Part shown: piece after piece, positions 17,510 to 27,940 of the stretch
How the letters are laid out: every line of letters begins with the position of its first letter
How positions within the stretch are numbered: position 1 is the first letter of the stretch
NCBI RefSeq assembly: GCF_000718025.1
Contig: NZ_JODS01000030.1
Location: 1-64,000 of the forward strand
Direction of reading: 5' to 3'
DNA from: Kitasatospora purpeofusca
GTDB lineage: Bacteria > Actinomycetota > Actinomycetes > Streptomycetales > Streptomycetaceae
DNA length: 64,000 nt
Position numbers and translations under genes: made by a program
Notes under the pieces: generated by a model
What the model was told of the DNA's origin: nothing
The model's database searches: none
What the model saw: only the letters and a program-made list of their open reading frames with translations

Positions 17510-18367
17510 ATGACCAGTGCCACCGAGCACGCCATCGGCGGGGCGGTGCCCAAGCAGCGCCGGGGCGTGGCCGCCGTACTGCACGACTCCTGGGTGGTCG
17601 CCAAGCGGAACCTGCGCCGGATGACCCGGATCCCCGAGATCGTGGTGTTCGGGCTGATGCAGCCGGTGATGTTCGTGCTGCTGTTCTCGTACGTCATGGG
17701 CGGCGCGATCCAGATCCCCGGGACGGAGTCCAGCTCCTCGACGTACATCCAGTTCCTGATGGCCGGCATCTTCGCCCAGACCGTCACCTTCGCGGTGGCC
17801 GGGGCCTCGGCCGGCATCGCCGAGGACATGTCCAAGGGGCTGGTGGACCGGTTCCGCTCGCTGCCGATGACCCGCTCGTCGGTGCTGGTCGGCCGCACCC
17901 TGGCCGACCTCTGCCAGACCGCCTTCACCCTGGTGGTGCTCGCGGTGGTCGCGCTGCTGGTCGGCTGGCGGATCCACCACGGGTTCTGGTCCGCGCTGGG
18001 CGCGTTCGGGCTGCTGCTCCTGCTCGGCTACGCGTTCTCCTGGATCGGGGCGCTGATCGGCCTCTCGGTGCGCAGTCCGGAGGCGGCCACCTCGGCCGGG
18101 CTGATCTGGCTGTTCCCGCTGACCTTCATCTCCAACGCCTTCGTGCCGGTCAGCTCGATGCCGGGCTGGCTGCAGGGGATCGCCTACTGGAACCCGTTCA
18201 GCGCCACCGTGCAGGCCTGCCGCAACCTCTTCGGCAACCAGGTCGGGCCGGTGGACGACGTCTGGCCGATGCAGCACGCGGAGCTGATGTCGGTGCTCTG
18301 GTCGCTGGCGATCATCGCGGTGTTCTCCTGGCTCTCGGTGCGCAAGTACCGCTCGGCCGCGGGCTGA
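17510..18367 (+). CDS. DrrB-type ABC-2 transporter permease
   Basis: 285 aa with six hydrophobic segments of the ABC-2 fold. A cytoplasmic N-terminus of about 45 residues precedes LMQPVMFVLLFSYVMGG. The family block DRFRSLPMTRSSVLVGRTLAD lies in the first cytoplasmic region, and NPFSATVQACRNLF follows the fifth helix. It is cotranscribed with the ATPase (1 nt between stop and start) and ends at a T-tailed hairpin (18413-18446). Substrate unknown; an exported hydrophobic metabolite is the usual case. Confidence 0.92.
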   Translation: MTSATEHAIGGAVPKQRRGVAAVLHDSWVVAKRNLRRMTRIPEIVVFGLMQPVMFVLLFSYVMGGAIQIPGTESSSSTYIQFLMAGIFAQTVTFAVAGASAGIAEDMSKGLVDRFRSLPMTRSSVLVGRTLADLCQTAFTLVVLAVVALLVGWRIHHGFWSALGAFGLLLLLGYAFSWIGALIGLSVRSPEAATSAGLIWLFPLTFISNAFVPVSSMPGWLQGIAYWNPFSATVQACRNLFGNQVGPVDDVWPMQHAELMSVLWSLAIIAVFSWLSVRKYRSAAG

Positions 18368-18412
18368 GCGGGGCGCGGGCCGAGCGCGGGCCGGGCCCGG
18401 TACGGATGCGCG

Positions 18413-18446
18413 AAGGGCGGCCGTGGCAGGTGCCACGGTCGCCCTT
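18413..18446. terminator. Convergent terminator between the ABC operon and greA
   Basis: AAGGGCGGCCGTGGCA pairs with TGCCACGGTCGCCCTT (one G-T pair), and TT CG follows. It serves the ABC permease on the plus strand and greA on the minus strand. Confidence 0.88.
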
Positions 18447-18478
18447 TTCGCCCGTCCGCCGGTCCGGCGGAGCGAGGA

Positions 18479-18979
18479 TCAGCCGGTGTAGGGCTTGACC
18501 TCGATGATCTTGACCATGGCCCGCTTGCCGTTCGGCAGCTCGTACGTGGCCTCGTCGCCGATGGTCTTGGCGTCGATGGCGCGGCCCAGCGGGGACTGCG
18601 GCGAGTAGATCTCCAGGTCGTCGTCGCCGGCCACCTCGCGCGAGCCCAGCAGGAACTTCATGGTGTCGTCCACGTCGCCGTCGAAGGCGACCGTGACGAC
18701 CATGCCCGGCGCCACCACGCCCGAGTCGGCCGGGGCCTCGCCGACCTTGGCGCGCTCCAGGAGCTGGGTGAGCTGGCGGATCCGCAGCTCGTACTTGCCC
18801 TGCTCCTCCTTGGCCGCGTGGTAGCCGGCGTTCTCCTTGAGGTCACCCTCCTCACGCGCGGCCTCGATCTTCTGCGCGATCTCGATCCGCCACGGGCCGG
18901 TCAGGTGATCCAGTTCGGCCTTGAGCTGGTCGTAGCCGGACTGAGTGAGCCAGGTCACGTTCTCGCTGGTCTGGGTCAC
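18479..18979 (-). CDS. greA: Transcription elongation factor GreA
   Basis: 166 aa. It rescues backtracked RNA polymerase by stimulating cleavage of the transcript. The N-terminal coiled coil (about residues 10-80) carries the acidic tip EEGDLKENAGYHAAKEEQG, which reaches the polymerase active site. The C-terminal domain holds SPLGRAIDAKTIGDEATYEL, near the FKBP-like fold that contacts polymerase. The start has AGGAG 5-6 nt upstream. Length and order of domains are normal. Confidence 0.95.
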   Translation of the reverse strand: MTQTSENVTWLTQSGYDQLKAELDHLTGPWRIEIAQKIEAAREEGDLKENAGYHAAKEEQGKYELRIRQLTQLLERAKVGEAPADSGVVAPGMVVTVAFDGDVDDTMKFLLGSREVAGDDDLEIYSPQSPLGRAIDAKTIGDEATYELPNGKRAMVKIIEVKPYTG

Positions 18980-19340
18980 GGGTGCTCCTCGTAGGTGCTG
19001 GGGCTGTGCTGAGGGTGTGAGTCGTCAGCGCGTAGGTGGATGCTGATAACGGTCTTAACTACAAAGCAACGCCCGCTCCCGTACCAGCTGGTGCGGAAGG
19101 GGCGAAACCACGAGCCTAACAACTCCTGCCGACAATCGGGAGGGTCGTTGGCGCGTCATTGACGGTGGCGTTGCGCCGGGGTGTACAGGACCGGTGGGCG
19201 GGACTCCCCTACGGATGCCCGCCCGTCCGGACGAATATGCGCCGACCACCGGGCCGGCCGCCACCGGATTCCCGGGGCGGGCGGGACCGGAATCCCGGGC
19301 GGGTCGGCCTTGCCCCCGGCGCGTTCCGTCACCCGGAGGG

Positions 19341-19751
19341 CTAGGCGGGCGTACAGCCCAGCAGCTCGGCCGTGGTGCCCCGGGCGGTGGTCCGCAGACT
19401 GACCACCGCGTCGTAGCCGGTGCCCGACGCGGGAACGGGGAAGTCGGCGACGCCGACCACCGCGCCGTCCTCGCCCTGCGAGCGGACGGTGCAGCTGCCG
19501 GCCGTGCCCTCGGTCTTGCGCACCGCCAGGTGCAGCTGGAGCTCGCTGTCCGAGACCGCCTGGAAGGTCGGCACGGTGCCGTTGATCCGGGTCTCCCGGA
19601 TCAGGTACGAGCCGCCCAGCCAGGCGATCAGGCCCAGCAGCAGCACCCCGCAGACCGCGCCGATCACCTTGAGCCGGCGGTCGGTCTCGCGGTCGCCGCG
19701 CCGCCCGTAGCGCCCCTCGGGGAGCCGCGGGGTCCGGGTGCCAGCACTCAT
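19341..19751 (-). CDS. DUF4307 membrane protein
   Basis: 136 aa. A basic cytoplasmic N-terminus (RLPEGRYGRRGDRETDRR) precedes one transmembrane helix (about 28-48, VIGAVCGVLLLGLIAWLGG) and an extracytoplasmic Ig-like beta domain with two cysteines (GSCTVRS and LLGCTPA). This matches DUF4307, an actinobacterial family usually encoded next to mca and greA, as here. Function unknown. The ATG at 19751 has GAGAGGA upstream. Confidence 0.85.
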   Translation of the reverse strand: MSAGTRTPRLPEGRYGRRGDRETDRRLKVIGAVCGVLLLGLIAWLGGSYLIRETRINGTVPTFQAVSDSELQLHLAVRKTEGTAGSCTVRSQGEDGAVVGVADFPVPASGTGYDAVVSLRTTARGTTAELLGCTPA

Positions 19752-19988
19752 GGGGCTCAGTCCTCTCGTGAGGAGGAGGCCGCGCGGGTGGTGCGGGGGA
19801 ATGCGGGGCTCCTCCAGTCCGTCACTATAGGAGGGGCACGCCCGCGGCCGGTCCGGCGGGGGCGGGGCTCGGCCGTGTCGCGCCGTGCGCGGCGGCCGCT
19901 CCCGCGTGACGCGGCCCCGAGAGCGGCTCGGACGGTGGGCAGACCGGATAGCGCCGGACGCCCGGACTTTGTGGAAGGAACGCACGCG

Positions 19989-20894
19989 TTGAGTGAGCAG
20001 TTGCGACTGATGGCGGTGCACGCACACCCGGACGACGAGTCCAGCAAGGGCGCGGCGACCATGGCCATGTACGTCGACCAGGGGGTGGACGTGCTGGTGG
20101 CCACCTGCACCGGGGGGGAACGCGGTTCGGTCCTCAACCCGAAGCTGCAGGGCAAGCCGGAGATCGAGGAGAACATCCACGAGGTACGGCGCAAGGAGAT
20201 GGACGAGGCCCGCGCGATCCTCGGGGTCAAGCAGGCATGGCTGGGCTTCGTGGACTCGGGCCTGCCCGAGGGCGACCCGCTGCCCCCGCTGCCCGAGGGC
20301 TGCTTCGGCCTCCAGGACGTCAAGGAGGCGGCCGAACCCCTGGTCCGCCTGATCCGGGAGTTCAAGCCGCAGGTCATCACGACCTACGACGAGAACGGCG
20401 GCTACCCGCACCCCGACCACATCATGACCCACAAGATCACCATGGCGGCCTTCGACGCCGCCGGGGACCCCGACGCCTACCCCGAGGCCGGCGAGCCCTG
20501 GCAGCCGCTGAAGCTCTACTACAACCACGGCTTCCCGATGGGCCGGATCCGCGCCCTGCACAAGTACCTCAGCGAGAACGGCCACGAGTCGCCCTACGGC
20601 GAGTGGATCGCCGGCTGGGAGAAGAGCGGCCGCAAGGAGCGCGAGATCACCACCCGGGTCCGCTGCGACGACTGGTTCGAGACCCGGGACCGCGCGCTGA
20701 TCGCGCACGCCACCCAGATCGACCCGGACGGCCCGTGGTTCCGCGTCCCGCTGGAGGTCCAGCGCGAGGTGTGGCCCACCGAGGACTACGAGCTCGCCCG
20801 TACCCTGGTCGACGTGGACCTGCCGGAGGACGACCTGTTCGCCGGTCTGCGTACCCCCAGCCTGACGGCCGAGTCGGCCGACACGCGGGACTGA
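19989..20894 (+). CDS. mca: Mycothiol S-conjugate amidase
   Basis: 301 aa. Mca cleaves mycothiol conjugates of electrophiles and antibiotics, releasing a mercapturic acid for export. The zinc-binding motif is AHPDDESSKG near the N-terminus, with the second metal histidine in YPHPDHIMTHK; the SSKG variant is that of Mca rather than MshB. The start is a TTG at 19989, chosen for GGAAGGA about 9 nt upstream and because the protein begins with the conserved LMAVHAHPDD block shortly after. Presence of mca implies mycothiol as the main thiol, as in all Actinobacteria of this type. Confidence 0.92.
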   Translation: MSEQLRLMAVHAHPDDESSKGAATMAMYVDQGVDVLVATCTGGERGSVLNPKLQGKPEIEENIHEVRRKEMDEARAILGVKQAWLGFVDSGLPEGDPLPPLPEGCFGLQDVKEAAEPLVRLIREFKPQVITTYDENGGYPHPDHIMTHKITMAAFDAAGDPDAYPEAGEPWQPLKLYYNHGFPMGRIRALHKYLSENGHESPYGEWIAGWEKSGRKEREITTRVRCDDWFETRDRALIAHATQIDPDGPWFRVPLEVQREVWPTEDYELARTLVDVDLPEDDLFAGLRTPSLTAESADTRD

Positions 20895-20907
20895 AGCACC
20901 CCCCGAC

Positions 20908-20932
20908 GGCCCGGCTCCCCGTGAGCCGGGCC
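20908..20932 (+). terminator. Hairpin after mca
   Basis: GGCCCGGCTC pairs exactly with GAGCCGGGCC around a 5-nt loop. There is no T tail, so termination may be partial. Confidence 0.55.
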
Positions 20933-20943
20933 ACCATAGAGAT

Positions 20944-21135
20944 ATGAGTGCCCCCGTGAACCTCACCCACCTCGCCGCCGAGCTCGCCGTCGACGACGCC
21001 AAGGTCACCCCCGGCCTGCTGGGCTTCGTCGTCTTCGCCGCCCTCGGCGTGGCCACCTGGTTCCTGGCCAAGTCGATGAACCGCCAGTTCAAGAAGGTCG
21101 ACTTCGCCGAGGAGCCGGAGGCCCCGAAGGAGTGA
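20944..21135 (+). CDS. Small single-pass membrane protein
   Basis: 63 aa. A short polar N-terminus is followed by one transmembrane helix (about residues 23-42, GLLGFVVFAALGVATWFLAK) and a charged cytoplasmic tail (NRQFKKVDFAEEPEAPKE). It sits between mca and the DUF255 gene, only 42 nt before the latter's start. Proteins of this size and form are widely conserved beside mca in Streptomyces, but I know of no assigned function. Confidence 0.78.
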   Translation: MSAPVNLTHLAAELAVDDAKVTPGLLGFVVFAALGVATWFLAKSMNRQFKKVDFAEEPEAPKE

Positions 21136-21165
21136 GGTCCGGCCCCCTCCCGGGCGCCGATGCGC

Positions 21166-21171
21166 AAGGAT
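21166..21171 (+). promoter_or_regulatory. Probable -10 of a leaderless transcript
   Basis: AAGGAT, then GGGGGC (6 nt), then the ATG at 21178. It is a weaker match than the others but has the same spacing. Confidence 0.45.
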
Positions 21172-21177
21172 GGGGGC

Positions 21178-23241
<2,064 letters not shown>

Positions 23242-23244
<3 letters not shown>

Positions 23245-23269
23245 AAGAGCGGCAATAGAAGAGCGGCAG
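23242..23269. repeat. 14-bp tandem repeat at a stop codon
   Basis: TAGAAGAGCGGCAA and TAGAAGAGCGGCAG lie head to tail; the first copy begins with the stop codon of the gene ending at 23244. Degenerate copies (CAGAGGAGCAG, CAGAGCGGCAG) continue to about 23295. It looks like slippage-driven expansion of the 3' end. Confidence 0.7.
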
Positions 23270-23340
23270 CAGAGGAGCAGCAGCAGAGCGGCAGTGGAAA
23301 TGCGGTGGTGGGAGGCGCGGGAGCCGGGGGAGCATGGGAC

Positions 23341-24213
23341 ATGCCCTGGACCATCAGCAGCTCCCTCGACGACTTCCGCGCCCGGGCCGGCGGGTTCCTC
23401 GCCGCGCACCCGGCCGAGAACACCGTCCTGCTCACGATCACCGACCGGTTGGCGGCGCGCGGCCCGCACTACTACGGCGACGGCGTGCCGGTGTTCGGCT
23501 GGTGGAGCGCCGAGCCGGACGGGCCGGTCGCCGGTGCCTTCCTGCGGACGCCGCCGTTCACCCCGCGGCTGGGGCTGATGCCGGAATCGGCCGCGGCCGA
23601 ACTGGCCGCCGAACTGGCCACCGAGCCGGCCGCCCGGCCGGCCGGGTCCGCGACGCTCACCGGAGTGGCCGGCGGTGCGCCCGCGACGCTGGCCTTCGGG
23701 GCCGCCTGGGCCGAGGCCACCGGCACCACGAGCACCGTCAGGACGAACGAACGGCTCTACCGGCTCGGCGAGTTGGCCGATCCGCCGCGTCCGCCGTCCG
23801 GCCGGTCCCGGCTCGCCGGAGCGGCCGACCGCGAGCTGCTGATCCGCTGGTTCGCCGAGTTCGCCGACGAGGTGGACATCCGGATACCCAACCTCGCGAC
23901 GGTGGTGGACGACCGGACCGCCGCCGGCCAGCTGCACCTGTGGGAGGACGGCGGGCGGCCGGTCGCGGTGGCGGGGGCCAGCGCGGTGATCGCCGGGATG
24001 TCGCGGATCGGCCCGGTCTACACCCCGGGCGACGCCCGGGGCCGGGGCTACGCCAGCGGCGTCACGGCGGCCGCCTCGGCCGCCGCCCTCGCCCGGGGTG
24101 CGGCGGAGGTGCTGCTCTACACCGACCTCGCCAATCCGACCAGCAACTCGATCTACCAGCAGATCGGTTACCGGCCGGTGGAGGACTGTGTGGAGCTGGC
24201 CTTCGGCGACTGA
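23341..24213 (+). CDS. GNAT-family N-acetyltransferase
   Basis: 290 aa, larger than a single GNAT domain. The N-terminal half resembles the non-catalytic GNAT-like lobe seen in FR47-type proteins. The C-terminal half has the acetyl-CoA-binding pattern GPVYTPGDARGRGYASGVT (the RGRGYAS pyrophosphate loop) and the closing NPTSNSIYQQIGYRPVED. The ATG at 23341 has GGGGGAG upstream; a GTG at 23305 would add a Gly-rich tail and is less likely. Substrate unknown. Confidence 0.87.
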   Translation: MPWTISSSLDDFRARAGGFLAAHPAENTVLLTITDRLAARGPHYYGDGVPVFGWWSAEPDGPVAGAFLRTPPFTPRLGLMPESAAAELAAELATEPAARPAGSATLTGVAGGAPATLAFGAAWAEATGTTSTVRTNERLYRLGELADPPRPPSGRSRLAGAADRELLIRWFAEFADEVDIRIPNLATVVDDRTAAGQLHLWEDGGRPVAVAGASAVIAGMSRIGPVYTPGDARGRGYASGVTAAASAAALARGAAEVLLYTDLANPTSNSIYQQIGYRPVEDCVELAFGD

Positions 24214-24325
24214 GGCTCGCCTGCCGCCGCCCGACAGCTGCGGGAGCGGGAACCACCGGCGCCGGGCCGGCGTCGGACCGGTGGGGCAGGGCAGGGCAGG
24301 GCAGGCGGGCGGAGGGGGCGCGACG

Positions 24326-25090
24326 GTGGACGCGGTACTCGCACGGGCGGCCCGGCTGGGGCCGCTGGAGGCGGCGGTCGGAGCACTGGCCGGCAACCTC
24401 GCGCTGTTCGTGGTGGCCCTGCTGGTCGGGGGCTGGCTGGTCCGCCGCTTCGGCGACCGGCGGCTGACCCCGGCCCCCGCGCCGCCGGAAGGCCGGGAAC
24501 GGCTGCTGACGGTGGTCGCGGTGCTGCTCAACTCGGCCCTGGGGCTGGTCGGTTGGCTGCTCTGGCGAGCCGGTCCGATCCGGCTCACCGCGGGCACCGG
24601 GCCGCGGGCGCTGGCCGATCTGCTGCTGTTCTCGCTGGTGATGGACGCGCTGATGTACGGCGGCCACTGGCTGGCCCACCGCCGTCGGCTCTACCGGCTG
24701 GCGCACGAGCTGCACCACGCCTACCCGGACCCGCGCCCGGCCACCCTGTTCGTGCTGCACCCGCTGGAGGTGCTGGGTTTCGGCGGGGCCTGGATCGCAG
24801 TGCTCTGCCTCTGGCCGGGGATGTCCGCCGCGGCGCTGGCCGGTTACATCGGCGTCAATCTGGTCTTCGGTCTGCTCGGGCACCTCGGGGTGGAGCCGTT
24901 CCCGGTCCGGGTCCGGCGGCTGCCGGTGTTCCGCTGGGTGGCGCTGCCGATGTTCCATGTCGGCCACCACCATGACCCCTCGGTCAACCTGGGCTTCTAC
25001 ACCACGGTCTGGGACCGGTTGTTCGGCACCGTCGACCCTCGCTACGACGCCCGCCGACTGGCGTCGGACCCCGGCCGGTACGACCAGTAG
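24326..25090 (+). CDS. Sterol desaturase/fatty acid hydroxylase family membrane protein
   Basis: 254 aa. The histidine-rich di-iron motifs are all present: GGHWLAHR (HxxxH), AHELHHAYP (HxxHH) and HVGHHHDPSVNLGFY (HxxHH). At least four transmembrane segments surround them. Enzymes of this superfamily oxidise lipids such as sterols, carotenoids or fatty acids at the membrane. The GTG at 24326 has GGAGGGGG upstream and gives a hydrophobic start in keeping with the family. Substrate unknown; a hopanoid or fatty acid is plausible. Confidence 0.88.
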   Translation: MDAVLARAARLGPLEAAVGALAGNLALFVVALLVGGWLVRRFGDRRLTPAPAPPEGRERLLTVVAVLLNSALGLVGWLLWRAGPIRLTAGTGPRALADLLLFSLVMDALMYGGHWLAHRRRLYRLAHELHHAYPDPRPATLFVLHPLEVLGFGGAWIAVLCLWPGMSAAALAGYIGVNLVFGLLGHLGVEPFPVRVRRLPVFRWVALPMFHVGHHHDPSVNLGFYTTVWDRLFGTVDPRYDARRLASDPGRYDQ

Positions 25091-25136
25091 CCGCCGGTGC
25101 CGGGTCGGGGCCGGCGCCGGGGTCGGTGCGGTCCGG

Positions 25137-26069
25137 CTACTCCCAGTCCCAGCTGATGCCCAGGAGGCAGGGCCGCAGGGCGGTCGCGACCAGATGGACG
25201 CAGTGGTGGCCGTCGAGGGTCAGCTCCTCGGTCTCGTAGGGCCGTTCGGCGGGGGAGCGGCGGGCGAAGCGGTGGCAGCGGACGGGGAGCGCCGCGGGGT
25301 GGAAGGTGATCTGGAGGACGTACTGCCCGGCGCCCGAGTTGAAGCCCCGGACGTACTCGCAGCTGGGGGTGGGGGACGGGGCGTCGTCGAAGCCGTAGCC
25401 GAGCAGGTGGGTGTCGCCCGCGCGCAGCCGCCGGTCCAGCAGGAGTTCGGCGACCAGCAGGTCGTGGGCCTGGTCGCGGCGGATGCGGCCGGGGCGGCAG
25501 TTCTCCTCGGCGCGGACGCCGACCCGGGTGATGTCGCTGCCGGGGTCGCCCTGGTGGATGGCGAGGTAGCGGTCGATCCCGTCCCGGTGGGCGCGCAGGG
25601 CGTGCTGGGAGTCGCGGCGCCGCAGCTGGCGGTCGGCACCGATCCGGATCCGCTCGATGTGGGTGATGGTGTGCAGGCCGGTGTCGCGCGGGCTGGACAG
25701 CTCGGTGAGCAGGTCGTCGACGGCGGTGGCCGGGCTGATGAGGTCGCGGTAGGGGCGGACGGGCGGGCCGGCCGGCTCGGCGGGTGTGCCGCGCCGGGGG
25801 CCCAGCAGTCTGGTGAGGGAGTGCGCGGGGAGGTCCAGGACCCGCTCCAACTCCCGTACCGCGCGCAGCGACTCCGGCCGCTCGGGGCGGCGGTGGCCCT
25901 GCTGCCAGTAGCTGAGGCTGGTGACCCCGATGTGGACGCCGCGCAGCGCGAGGTGGTCGCGGACCCGGTGCAGGGCGAGGCCCCGGACGGCGATGGCGGT
26001 GCGCAGGGCGAGGTGGAACGGGCCGGTCCGCAGCGCGGTGGCGAGGTCGGGGTGGTCGGTCCGCTGCAT
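25137..26069 (-). CDS. XRE-like helix-turn-helix regulator
   Basis: 310 aa. The N-terminal 90 residues contain a lambda-repressor-like HTH (around LRGVHIGVTSLSYWQQGHRR, then LRAVRELERVLDLPAHSLTR). The remaining 200 residues form an all-beta and alpha region unlike a common ligand domain; I recognise the type as widespread in Streptomyces but without a named function. The ATG at 26069 has GAGGAGG upstream. It is divergent from the protease pair at 26333. The gap holds a perfect 12-bp palindrome and repeated TTCAC half-sites, which this regulator may bind. Confidence 0.83.
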   Translation of the reverse strand: MQRTDHPDLATALRTGPFHLALRTAIAVRGLALHRVRDHLALRGVHIGVTSLSYWQQGHRRPERPESLRAVRELERVLDLPAHSLTRLLGPRRGTPAEPAGPPVRPYRDLISPATAVDDLLTELSSPRDTGLHTITHIERIRIGADRQLRRRDSQHALRAHRDGIDRYLAIHQGDPGSDITRVGVRAEENCRPGRIRRDQAHDLLVAELLLDRRLRAGDTHLLGYGFDDAPSPTPSCEYVRGFNSGAGQYVLQITFHPAALPVRCHRFARRSPAERPYETEELTLDGHHCVHLVATALRPCLLGISWDWE

Positions 26070-26109
26070 GCGGCCTCCTCGGGGGCGGACGGGGCTGGCC
26101 CGGTCGGTC

Positions 26110-26206
26110 GTGAATATTCACATGTGGAGGGGGGTTTGTCACCGGTCGGGGCGTGACTGGCTGGGGTTCCCGGGCCGGCGTTCACAACGGGGCGGGTGCG
26201 TTCACA
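26110..26206. promoter_or_regulatory. Palindrome and TTCAC half-site cluster
   Basis: GTGAATATTCAC (26110-26121) is a perfect palindrome 41 bp upstream of the XRE gene. Two copies of GCGTTCACA follow at 26178-26186 and 26198-26206, exactly 20 bp apart. All share the TTCAC half-site, as expected of a multi-site operator between two divergent genes. Confidence 0.6.
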
Positions 26207-26332
26207 CCCGGTGGAAGGGGCTCCGAGGGGCGTTGACCGGCCATGTCAACAGCGCGATGCTCGGTGGCGCGATCCGGACCGCACCCCCACACCTCTCGAC
26301 TCCTCTGCCTGTCGCAAGGAGGACAATCCCCC

Positions 26333-26995
26333 ATGTCAGTCGCACGGACACGCCTGCGTCGCACCGTCTCGGTGCTCGCACTCGGCGTCCTCGGCCCGGC
26401 GCTCAGCGTCGCGGCCGTCACGCCGGCCCAGGCCACCCCCACGGCCTCGTCCGCCTCCGTCCAGGCCCAGCGGGTACAGCCCGCGGCCGCAGGTGCCACG
26501 GCCGATCTGGCCGGCACCTTCAAGAAGCTCAACATCACCATGCAGCAGCAACAGCAGACCAACTGGTGCTGGGCGGCGAGCGGCAACACCATCGCCACCT
26601 GGTACGGCTACACCTACAGCCAGAACCAGTTCTGCAACGCCGCGTTCGGCCGTTCGACCAACTCCAGCTGCCCCAACAGCCAGGCCACGCTGGGCGATGT
26701 GCAGAACGGCCTGAGCTGGGTCGGCATCAACCCGGGCTCCTACGTCACCGGCTATCTGCGCTACAGCACGGTGCAGACCGAGGTGAACGCCAACCGGCCG
26801 ATCGAGACCCGGATCCAGTGGAGTTCCGGCGGCGGCCACATGCACGTGGTCTACGGGTTCGACACCTCCAACAACTGGGTCTACTGGGGCGACCCGTGGC
26901 CGTCCAACACCCGTTACAACTGGGCGGACTACAACTACTACGTGTCGAACGGCACGTTCTCCTGGACCCACTCCCTGTACCGGATCGGCGCGTGA
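26333..26995 (+). CDS. Secreted papain-like cysteine protease (C70-like)
   Basis: 220 aa with a Sec signal peptide (basic start, hydrophobic core to about residue 28, AxA at TPAQA). A Gln run (QQQQQ) precedes the active-site block TNWCWAASGNT (C79). The histidine is in GGHMHVVYGFD and the third residue in VYWGDPWP, matching the AvrRpt2-like papain fold. AAGGAGGA lies 11 nt upstream of the ATG. It forms an operon with the next gene (8-nt gap), which may encode its partner or substrate. Predicted to act outside the cell. Confidence 0.88.
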   Translation: MSVARTRLRRTVSVLALGVLGPALSVAAVTPAQATPTASSASVQAQRVQPAAAGATADLAGTFKKLNITMQQQQQTNWCWAASGNTIATWYGYTYSQNQFCNAAFGRSTNSSCPNSQATLGDVQNGLSWVGINPGSYVTGYLRYSTVQTEVNANRPIETRIQWSSGGGHMHVVYGFDTSNNWVYWGDPWPSNTRYNWADYNYYVSNGTFSWTHSLYRIGA

Positions 26996-27003
26996 GGGGC
27001 GAC

Positions 27004-27876
27004 ATGAGCAGCATGCGTGATGCCGCGGCCGTCCGCGGCGCGACGGTCGTCCTGCTGGCCGCCGGCCTCGGCCTGGCCCTCGCCCCGGCCGCCTCCGCGG
27101 CCGGATCCGGCGGGGTGCCCGAGCCGGTGCCCGCGGCGGAGCTGGCCCAGGCCCGCGGCGCGGTGCAGAGTCCGGCGGTGCTGGACCAGGTGGGCCGGTT
27201 CTTCGCCCGCAAGGGCGCCCCGTCGACCGGGCAGCTGACGGTCGGGGCGGCCGAGGAGGCTTCGGGTGCGGCCGCCGCCGCGCCCAGGCTGGCCGGTGAC
27301 ACCGTGCCGGTCTACCTGCTGGACGCGGACTTCGTGTCCGGCGCCCCGGGCGCCCCGGTGGCCCGGGCCGAGTTCACCGCGAGCAAGGTGGTCGCGGCGG
27401 ACGGCCGGATCGCCTCGGTCTGGACGGTCAAGCAGAACGGCGGCTGGCGGGTCGTCAACATCGCCACCGGCGGCGACGAGAGCGACTACGCGGCGCGGGC
27501 GGCGGCCGGCGGTGGCGGCACGGCGTTCCGCGAGCCGCAGATCAACGCCTGGTACGTGCTGCGGGACGGCCGGGTGCTGCCGCTGGACGACGAGGCGCGC
27601 CGCTCGGTGGGCGAGGCCGGGGTGAGCCTGGCCTCGTACCAGGGGCTGGTCCGGCAGCGGTACGGCGACAAGCTGCCCGGCTCGGCGTACGACCGGGCGG
27701 GCAAGGGCGGCGGCTACGAGCCCGGCGCCCAGCAGGCCGCCGGTGCACCGGTGAACGGCGGCAGCGCGCTGCCGGCCGTGACGGCGGTCGCGGCCCTGGG
27801 CGTCACCGCGCTCGCGGGCGCGGGCCTGGCGCTCCGGCGGCGGGCGGCGGTGCGCTCGGCGGATCCGCGCGGCTAG
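27004..27876 (+). CDS. Exported protein with C-terminal membrane anchor
   Basis: 290 aa. A signal peptide ends at ASA near residue 33. The middle domain (about 90-230) has strands such as VPVYLLDADFV and ASVWTVKQNGGWRVVNIA. The C-terminus is a hydrophobic helix followed by RRRAAVR, the shape of a cell-wall sorting signal, but I find no LPxTG or LAxTG before it, so it is probably held by the helix itself. It starts 8 nt after the protease gene and should be made with it. Homologous pairs may serve as a surface protein and its processing enzyme; that is inference. Confidence 0.8.
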   Translation: MSSMRDAAAVRGATVVLLAAGLGLALAPAASAAGSGGVPEPVPAAELAQARGAVQSPAVLDQVGRFFARKGAPSTGQLTVGAAEEASGAAAAAPRLAGDTVPVYLLDADFVSGAPGAPVARAEFTASKVVAADGRIASVWTVKQNGGWRVVNIATGGDESDYAARAAAGGGGTAFREPQINAWYVLRDGRVLPLDDEARRSVGEAGVSLASYQGLVRQRYGDKLPGSAYDRAGKGGGYEPGAQQAAGAPVNGGSALPAVTAVAALGVTALAGAGLALRRRAAVRSADPRG

Positions 27877-27894
27877 CGGATCGGCCCGGACGGC

Positions 27895-27931
27895 GGACCG
27901 GCGGCGGGGCGTTGAGCCCGGCCGCCGGTCC
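27895..27931. terminator. Convergent terminator
   Basis: GGACCGGCGGCGGGGC pairs with GCCCGGCCGCCGGTCC (one mismatch) around GTTGA, between the exported-protein gene and the TetR gene. Confidence 0.82.
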
Positions 27932-27940
27932 TGCCGTGCG

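Noticed and set aside
27780..27876. Sortase anchor at the C-terminus of the exported protein
   Set aside because: The hydrophobic helix and basic tail are present, but no LPxTG or LAxTG motif precedes them.
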